Shown here one piece after another: positions 59,179 through 64,000 of a DNA stretch of 64,000 nucleotides. The notes under the pieces are model-generated. The model made no database searches. It was not told the origin of the DNA and saw only the letters and a list, made by a program, of their open reading frames with translations. The DNA is from Leisingera aquaemixtae (GTDB taxonomy: Bacteria > Pseudomonadota > Alphaproteobacteria > Rhodobacterales > Rhodobacteraceae): positions 186,001 to 250,000 of the forward strand of contig NZ_CYSR01000030.1 of assembly GCF_001458395.1 (NCBI RefSeq), given 5' to 3'. How positions within the stretch are numbered: position 1 is the stretch's first letter; every line of letters starts with the position of its first letter. The translations under genes and the position numbers were made by a program.

Positions 59179-60549
59179 ATGAGCGAATGGCAAAAATCGG
59201 ACTGGCGCAGCAAGCCGCGGGTTCAGATGCCGGACTATACCGATCCGGCAGCGCTGAACGCTGTCGAGGCTCAGCTTTCCAAATATCCTCCGCTGGTGTT
59301 CGCCGGTGAAGCGCGCCGCCTCAAGCAGCATCTGGGCGCTGCGGGCCGCGGCGAGGCGTTTCTGCTGCAGGGCGGCGACTGCGCTGAAAGCTTCGACCAG
59401 TTCAGCGCCGATGCGATCCGCGACACCTTCAAGGTGATGCTGCAGATGGCGATGGTGCTGACCTATGGCGCCAAGGTGCCGGTGGTGAAGGTGGGCCGCA
59501 TGGCCGGCCAGTTCGCCAAGCCGCGCAGCGCGCCGACCGAAATCATCGATGGCGTCGAGCTGCCCAGCTACCGCGGCGATATCATCAATGAACTTGCCTT
59601 CACGCCCGGCGCCCGCATTCCCGACCCCAGCAAGATGCTGCAGGCCTATACCCAGGCGGCGGCGACGCTGAACCTGCTGCGCGCCTTCTCGACCGGCGGT
59701 TTTGCCGATATGAGCCGGGTGCACTCCTGGACTCTGGGCTTTACGGACGAGCAGGAAGTGCAGAAGTACAGCGAGATCGCGACCCGCATTCAGGACACCA
59801 TCGACTTTATGGCGGCTGCCGGGATCAATGCCGACACCACCCATGAATTCTCCACTGTCGAGTTCTACACCAGCCATGAAAGCCTGCTGCTGGAATATGA
59901 AGAGGCGCTGACCCGTCTCGATTCCACCTCCGGCAAATGGCTGGCCGGCTCCGGCCACATGATCTGGATCGGCGACCGCACCCGGCAGCCCGACGGCGCC
60001 CATGTGGAATTCTGCCGCGGCGTGCTGAACCCGATCGGCCTCAAATGCGGCCCGAGCACCACCGCCGAGGACCTGAAGGTGCTGATGGCGCGCCTGAACC
60101 CCGAGAATGAAGAAGGCAAGCTGACCCTGATCGCCCGTTTCGGCGCCGGCAAGGCAGGCGAGCATCTGCCGCGGCTGATCAAGGCAGTGAAGGAAGAGGG
60201 CGCCAAGGTGACCTGGGTCTGCGACCCGATGCACGGCAATACCATCAAGTCCTCCACCGGTTACAAAACCCGCCCCTTCGACAGCGTGCTGCGCGAAGTG
60301 CGCGACTTCTTCGGCGTCCACAAGGCCGAGGGCACCGTGCCCGGCGGCGTGCATTTCGAGATGACCGGCCAGGACGTGACCGAATGCACCGGCGGCGTCC
60401 GCGCCGTGACCGAGGAAGACCTGAGCGACCGCTACCACACCGCCTGCGATCCGCGCCTGAATGCCAGCCAGTCGCTGGAACTGGCCTTCCTGGTGGCAGA
60501 GGAACTGTCCGCCCTGCGCGCTGCCCAGAGCGCCCGTCAGGCCGGCTGA
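59179..60549 (+). CDS. Class II 3-deoxy-7-phosphoheptulonate (DAHP) synthase
   Basis: A 456-residue type II DAHP synthase, the first enzyme of the shikimate pathway, which condenses phosphoenolpyruvate and erythrose 4-phosphate. Motifs include [13 protein letters not shown] (metal-binding cysteine), [35 protein letters not shown] and VCDPMHGNT with the metal-binding histidine, then [18 protein letters not shown]. Type II forms are the plant/Mycobacterium kind and are common in alphaproteobacteria. The gene is monocistronic by appearance. Feedback regulation cannot be read from the sequence, and no attenuator-like leader peptide is evident. Confidence 0.95.
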   Translation: MSEWQKSDWRSKPRVQMPDYTDPAALNAVEAQLSKYPPLVFAGEARRLKQHLGAAGRGEAFLLQGGDCAESFDQFSADAIRDTFKVMLQMAMVLTYGAKVPVVKVGRMAGQFAKPRSAPTEIIDGVELPSYRGDIINELAFTPGARIPDPSKMLQAYTQAAATLNLLRAFSTGGFADMSRVHSWTLGFTDEQEVQKYSEIATRIQDTIDFMAAAGINADTTHEFSTVEFYTSHESLLLEYEEALTRLDSTSGKWLAGSGHMIWIGDRTRQPDGAHVEFCRGVLNPIGLKCGPSTTAEDLKVLMARLNPENEEGKLTLIARFGAGKAGEHLPRLIKAVKEEGAKVTWVCDPMHGNTIKSSTGYKTRPFDSVLREVRDFFGVHKAEGTVPGGVHFEMTGQDVTECTGGVRAVTEEDLSDRYHTACDPRLNASQSLELAFLVAEELSALRAAQSARQAG

Positions 60550-60597
60550 CACCGGGCAGGCCGCGCAACCGCGGCCTTCCCGCAAGGTCCGGCAAAC

Positions 60598-60631
60598 AAA
60601 AAAAGCGCCCCGGGGGTCTCCCTCGGGGCGC
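60598..60631 (-). terminator. Terminator of the PAS-domain gene
   Basis: GCGCCCCG and CGGGGCGC form an 8-bp stem with inner GGG/CCC pairing; on the minus strand it is followed by seven Ts (60598-60604). A second inverted repeat, TTCAAGT/ACTTGAA, lies between it and the gene stop at 60691. The same hairpin lies 56 bases downstream of the convergent DAHP synthase gene. Confidence 0.8.
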
Positions 60632-60690
60632 AGTCAATTCAAGTGCTATGACCTTGTACTTGAATGAAAACAGCTATGCGGTGCGGCCTG

Positions 60691-61530
60691 TCAGTCGCGG
60701 CTGACCACCAGGCGCAGATGCGGTGCGCCTTTCGGTTTGGCCGGGGCCGCCGCGGGCGCATCCGCCGGTGCCGCGGGTCTGGCCGCGCGGCTGCGCTCCA
60801 GCAGCGCCTTGGCCTCATCCAGAATGGACCGCTCCGGCTTGAACCGCGCCTGGGTCTCGGCAAATCCCGGGTTGGGCCGGTTCACATCGCGGCGCTCTTC
60901 CTTGGCGGCAGGCGTGGCGGCATCAGGCCGCGGCTTGGCCTTGAATCCGGCGGTGCCGGTTGCCTTGCCGACCGCGCGCATTTCGATCGAGGAGATCGAA
61001 AACCGCTGCGAGGTGACCGTTTCGCCGTCATCCGCCACCAGCACACCCAGAACCCGGCTGATGTCACCCAGATCGCTGCGCAGCGGCAGCATCAGCATCC
61101 GGGCCTCGCGCGGGCTGCGCAGGCGCGGCGCTTCGATCTGCAGTTCCAGTTCCACGATTGCGGGCGTTTCGAACATATGCTCCATCGCCGAGCTCAGCTG
61201 CTTGCGCGCGTCGGTGGTGAAGAAGGCGGTGATCGGCATGCCGCGCACCTCCATGCCGGCCATGCCGTTCACCAGCGACCCGGCCAGGCGGAACCGGGCA
61301 ATGCCGGGTGCGATCCGTTCCAGGATAAAGGTGTGGCTCAGGATGTTCTCCAGCCCGCGCGGGTCGATCTGGGACCGGCTCGGCACATCATCGCCGCGCC
61401 GCAGGGCCGTCCAATAGGCCTCAGCCTGGCGCAGCGGCGACAGCGGCCCGCCTTTGCGGAACCGGTTCATGGAAACAACCTTGTCCTGACTGCTCGTCAT
61501 CTCAGTGCCGCTGCGGCTGCCAAAAAACAT
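60691..61530 (-). CDS. PAS domain protein (PAS_5-like)
   Basis: A 279-residue protein with a central PAS_5-type domain (about 30-165) in the form SPLRQAEAYWTALRRGDDVPSR...FILERIAPGIARFRLAGSLV, typical of roseobacter PAS proteins of unknown role. The C-terminal 110 residues are low-complexity, rich in Ala, Pro, Arg and Lys (ending GAPHLRLVVSRD). There is no kinase or output domain, so it may act through partners. AAGGGG lies 7 bases before the ATG at 61530. It is monocistronic by appearance, ending at its own terminator, and convergent with DAHP synthase. Confidence 0.83.
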   Translation of the reverse strand: MFFGSRSGTEMTSSQDKVVSMNRFRKGGPLSPLRQAEAYWTALRRGDDVPSRSQIDPRGLENILSHTFILERIAPGIARFRLAGSLVNGMAGMEVRGMPITAFFTTDARKQLSSAMEHMFETPAIVELELQIEAPRLRSPREARMLMLPLRSDLGDISRVLGVLVADDGETVTSQRFSISSIEMRAVGKATGTAGFKAKPRPDAATPAAKEERRDVNRPNPGFAETQARFKPERSILDEAKALLERSRAARPAAPADAPAAAPAKPKGAPHLRLVVSRD

Positions 61531-61768
61531 CTCATATCCCCTTCAACCCCGGCCTGCTTTGCGTCCCCTTCAGCCAGCGGCTGCGTTAACACTTAGGGCC
61601 GGTATGGTTACCCTGAAGTTAAGATGCCACAATCTAATTCAAATTTGGACTACTTCTTTAAGCAATGGTTAACGCGCAGGGCTAGCGCCGTTTATGCGAT
61701 TGCGCTTGCACCCTATACTTTCGAGACAGTAGAGCTGTCCAACCACCAGCGACGAGAGGGCCTTTCCC

Positions 61769-62665
61769 ATGACCATCCGCAGCATGACCGCCTTTGCCTC
61801 GGCGCAGGGCAGCACCGGGCAGCACAGCTGGAGCTGGGAGCTCCGCTCGGTCAATGCCAAGGGGCTGGACATCCGCCTGCGGGTGCCGGATTGGCTGGAA
61901 GGCCTTGAAAACCATATCCGTTCGGTTTTGTCCAAGGCGCTGGCGCGGGGCAATGTATCATTGACGCTGCGGATCACCCGGACCGAGGACAGCGCCGCGC
62001 AGGTCCAGATCAACACTGCGGTCCTGCAGTCGGTGATCAAGGCCCTGGGCGAGGCGCAGTCGATTGCCGAGCAGAACCGGGTGGGCATCCGCCCGGCCTC
62101 CGCCGCGGAGGTGCTGGGCTTCAAGGGCGTGCTGGAACAGGCCGCAATTGACGACGATCCGGCGCCGCTGGTGAAAGCGCTGAGCAAGGAACTGGAAACC
62201 CTTGTGGCGGAATTCGTGCAGATGCGCGAGGCCGAGGGTGCCGCGCTTGCCGTAATCCTTAACGGCCAGCTGGAGCAGGTCGCCTCGCTGACGGCCCAGG
62301 CTGGCGCCCGCGCCGATGAGCGCAAGCTGAAAATGGCCGAGACCTTCAAGGCCAATCTGGCCCGGGTGCTGGACAACGCCGATGGCGCCGATCCGGACCG
62401 GGTGGCGCAGGAACTGGCGCTGATTGCGGTCAAGGCGGATGTCACCGAAGAACTGGACCGCCTCGGCGCCCATGTCGGCGCCGCGCGCGATCTGCTGATC
62501 AAAGGCGGCGCCGTGGGCCGCAAGCTCGACTTTTTGATGCAGGAGTTCAACCGGGAGGCCAACACGCTCTGTTCAAAAGCGCAGCACAGCGCCTTGACGG
62601 CGGTGGGGCTTGAGCTGAAAACCGTGATCGACCAGATGCGCGAGCAGGTGCAGAACATAGAATAA
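61769..62665 (+). CDS. YicC family endoribonuclease
   Basis: A 298-residue protein of the YicC family (YicC_N about 1-155, DUF1732 about 210-298), recently shown to act as an endoribonuclease in E. coli. N-terminal [14 protein letters not shown] matches the family signature M-T-[AG]-F, and C-terminal [23 protein letters not shown] is the conserved DUF1732 block. It is co-directional with gmk, 16 bases before it, the common YicC-Gmk neighbourhood. Confidence 0.93.
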   Translation: MTIRSMTAFASAQGSTGQHSWSWELRSVNAKGLDIRLRVPDWLEGLENHIRSVLSKALARGNVSLTLRITRTEDSAAQVQINTAVLQSVIKALGEAQSIAEQNRVGIRPASAAEVLGFKGVLEQAAIDDDPAPLVKALSKELETLVAEFVQMREAEGAALAVILNGQLEQVASLTAQAGARADERKLKMAETFKANLARVLDNADGADPDRVAQELALIAVKADVTEELDRLGAHVGAARDLLIKGGAVGRKLDFLMQEFNREANTLCSKAQHSALTAVGLELKTVIDQMREQVQNIE

Positions 62666-62681
62666 GAAAAGGAGTGCCCAG

Positions 62682-63323
62682 ATGGCGGACCGCCGCGGCC
62701 TTTTGATCATCCTCTCATCGCCTTCGGGCGCAGGCAAATCCACACTGGCCCGCCGCCTGATGGCCTGGGACCCGGGCCTCAAATTCTCAGTCTCTGCCAC
62801 CACCCGCGCCCCGCGCCCGGGCGAGGAGCACGGCCGCGAGTACTTTTTCATGTCCGAGGACGAGTTCCGCCAAAATGTGGCCGAAGGCGGCATGCTGGAG
62901 CACGCCCATGTCTTCGGCAATTTCTACGGCTCACCCGCAGGCCCGGTCAGGGACACCATCGAGGCCGGCCAGGACGTGCTGTTCGACGTCGACTGGCAGG
63001 GGGAGATCCAGATCCGCAACTCGGACCTCGGCAAGCACGCGCTGTCGATCTTCATCCTGCCGCCCTCGATCCCGGAGCTGCGCCGCCGCCTGGAAACCCG
63101 CGCCCAGGACAGCGAAGAGGTGATCGCCAAGCGGATGCAGAAAAGCTGGGATGAGATCAGCCACTGGGGCTATTACGATTACGTGCTGGTCAACGACGAC
63201 CTGGACCAGACCGAGGCCAAGCTGAAAACCATCGTCGAAGCCGAACGGATGCGCCGGATCCAGCAGCCCAAGCTGCAGGAGCATGTGCGCGCCCTGCAAA
63301 CCCAATTCGAGGAACAGTCATGA
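62682..63323 (+). CDS. gmk: Guanylate kinase
   Basis: A 213-residue enzyme that phosphorylates GMP to GDP with ATP. The P-loop [10 protein letters not shown] lies at 12-21 and the GMP-binding region includes [21 protein letters not shown]. Length is typical. AAAAGGAG precedes the ATG. It lies in a row yicC-gmk-gamma carbonic anhydrase; the next gene's ATG overlaps its stop (ATGA). Confidence 0.96.
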   Translation: MADRRGLLIILSSPSGAGKSTLARRLMAWDPGLKFSVSATTRAPRPGEEHGREYFFMSEDEFRQNVAEGGMLEHAHVFGNFYGSPAGPVRDTIEAGQDVLFDVDWQGEIQIRNSDLGKHALSIFILPPSIPELRRRLETRAQDSEEVIAKRMQKSWDEISHWGYYDYVLVNDDLDQTEAKLKTIVEAERMRRIQQPKLQEHVRALQTQFEEQS

Positions 63324-63841
63324 CCCTGTACGCACTTGGAGAAGACCAGCCGCAAATTCATGAGGACACCTGGGTTGCCCCCGATGCCAATCTGATCGGC
63401 AAGGTGGTGATGGAGGCGGGGTCTTCGGTCTGGTTCGGCGTCACCATCCGCGCCGACCACGAGGAGATCCGCATCTGCGAAGGCACCAACGTGCAGGAAA
63501 ACGTGGTGATGCACATTGATGCGGGCTATCCGCTGACCATCGGCAAGAACTGCACCATCGGCCACAAGGCGATGCTGCACGGCTGCACCATCGGCGAAAA
63601 CACCCTTGTCGGCATGGGCGCCACCATCCTCAATGGCGCAAAGATCGGCAAAAACTGCCTGATCGGCGCCGGTGCGCTGGTCACCGAGAACAAGGAAATC
63701 CCCGACAACTCGCTGGTCATGGGCAGCCCCGGCAAGGTGGTGCGGGAGGTTGATGCCGCGCTGGCCGCGAAGCTTACCCAAAGCGCGCTCCACTATCAGG
63801 ACAACATGCGCTGCTTCCGGGCGGAGATGAAACCGCTGTAA
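63320..63841 (+). CDS. Gamma carbonic anhydrase family protein
   Basis: A 173-residue left-handed beta-helix protein with hexapeptide repeats ([27 protein letters not shown]). The zinc/iron-binding histidines H65, H82 and H87 are in place. It resembles YrdA/PaaY-type gamma carbonic anhydrases; catalytic activity is not certain since many bacterial members have low activity and act as metal-binding scaffolds or thioesterases. Its start overlaps the gmk stop by four bases, so the two are co-translated. Confidence 0.92.
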   Translation: MTLYALGEDQPQIHEDTWVAPDANLIGKVVMEAGSSVWFGVTIRADHEEIRICEGTNVQENVVMHIDAGYPLTIGKNCTIGHKAMLHGCTIGENTLVGMGATILNGAKIGKNCLIGAGALVTENKEIPDNSLVMGSPGKVVREVDAALAAKLTQSALHYQDNMRCFRAEMKPL

Positions 63842-63942
63842 TCAGCCGCCGCCTGCCGGATTTTGCGCTGGCTGAACGGGGGGGCCACATGCCGTTTACA
63901 TCGCGGCGCTAGGCAGGCCGGACTCTCAACGACGGGGATCTG

Positions 63943-64000
63943 ATGACGACGGAGCTGATTGACGGATTTCTTGCGGCCATCCCGCTGCCGGCCGTTCTGG
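63943..64000 (+). CDS. Start of probable sensor kinase (PhoR-like), cut by window edge
   Basis: ATG at 63943, preceded by GGGGATC, opens a frame coding MTTELIDGFLAAIPLPAVL before the window ends. The opening resembles a PAS-containing sensor histidine kinase of the PhoR type found in roseobacters, where it starts a phosphate-regulation gene group. Only 19 codons are visible, so the call rests on that short match. Confidence 0.45.
   Translation, partial: MTTELIDGFLAAIPLPAVL

Overview
The window is a high-GC, densely coded chromosomal segment from an alphaproteobacterium. It almost certainly belongs to the Roseobacter group of Rhodobacteraceae, and the combination of genes looks most like Leisingera/Phaeobacter; this is inferred from protein sequences and gene order, since no rRNA is present. 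Supporting signs are the CckA hybrid kinase with a CtrA-type site in front of it, an IscR without the usual cluster cysteines, a GAAC-N7-GAAC SOS box at recA, a type II DAHP synthase, an IalB protein and a reductive-activase (ASKHA) protein. I see no prophage, insertion sequence, CRISPR array or integron.

Layout. 0-5.8 kb: the end of a small DUF6614-like gene, gyrA, usg, an RTX-like beta-roll protein and a radical SAM enzyme. 5.9-10.5 kb: a tightly packed zwf-pgl-pgi operon feeding glucose into the oxidative pentose phosphate/Entner-Doudoroff routes, a small secreted protein and tRNA-Gly(CCC). 10.5-19.9 kb: reductive activase, CaiB/BaiF CoA-transferase, guaB, an RsmB-type RNA methyltransferase, cckA and a sulfotransferase-like protein. 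19.9-30.1 kb: recA, alaS, DUF1330, MOSC, typA, an SMR efflux pump, a class II glutamine amidotransferase, a protein with two HD domains, and an alpha/beta hydrolase.

30.2-38.9 kb: a SUF iron-sulfur assembly operon (iscR, a NifS/IscS-like desulfurase, sufB, ybjQ-like, a methyltransferase-like gene, sufC, sufD, two YIP1-like membrane proteins, sufS). It opens with a promoter whose -10 is covered by a perfect TTAGAAC-G-GTTCTAA palindrome (ICE/Irr-box-like) and closes with a strong terminator. 38.9-41.6 kb: a two-gene unit of an HD-domain oxygenase and a gamma-butyrobetaine-hydroxylase-like enzyme, best read as TmpB/TmpA (2-trimethylaminoethylphosphonate to glycine betaine plus phosphate), with a divergent LysR regulator. 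41.7-48.3 kb: PilZ protein, tRNA-Arg(CCG), a Tat-exported M15/DUF882 peptidase, an L,D-transpeptidase, lpxD with a dedicated acyl carrier protein and ketoacyl synthase, and IalB.

48.3-48.8 kb: a 500-base non-coding stretch with two minus-strand intrinsic terminators and one promoter-like element, so it may encode one or two small RNAs. 48.8-58 kb: a HerA-like ATPase, a DUF2306 membrane protein, and a branched-chain amino-acid-type ABC operon (binding protein, livG, livF, a small disulfide-rich secreted orphan, livH, livM), followed by a PQQ-type sugar dehydrogenase. 58-64 kb: GlxA/AraC regulator, class II DAHP synthase, PAS protein, yicC, gmk, gamma carbonic anhydrase, and the first codons of a probable sensor kinase.

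The most interesting points are the phosphonate catabolism pair, the regulatory sites at iscR, recA and cckA, the SUF operon with four embedded accessory genes and no adjacent sufT/sufA, the internally duplicated HD protein, the possible small RNAs at 48.4-48.8 kb, and the orphan secreted gene inside the liv operon.
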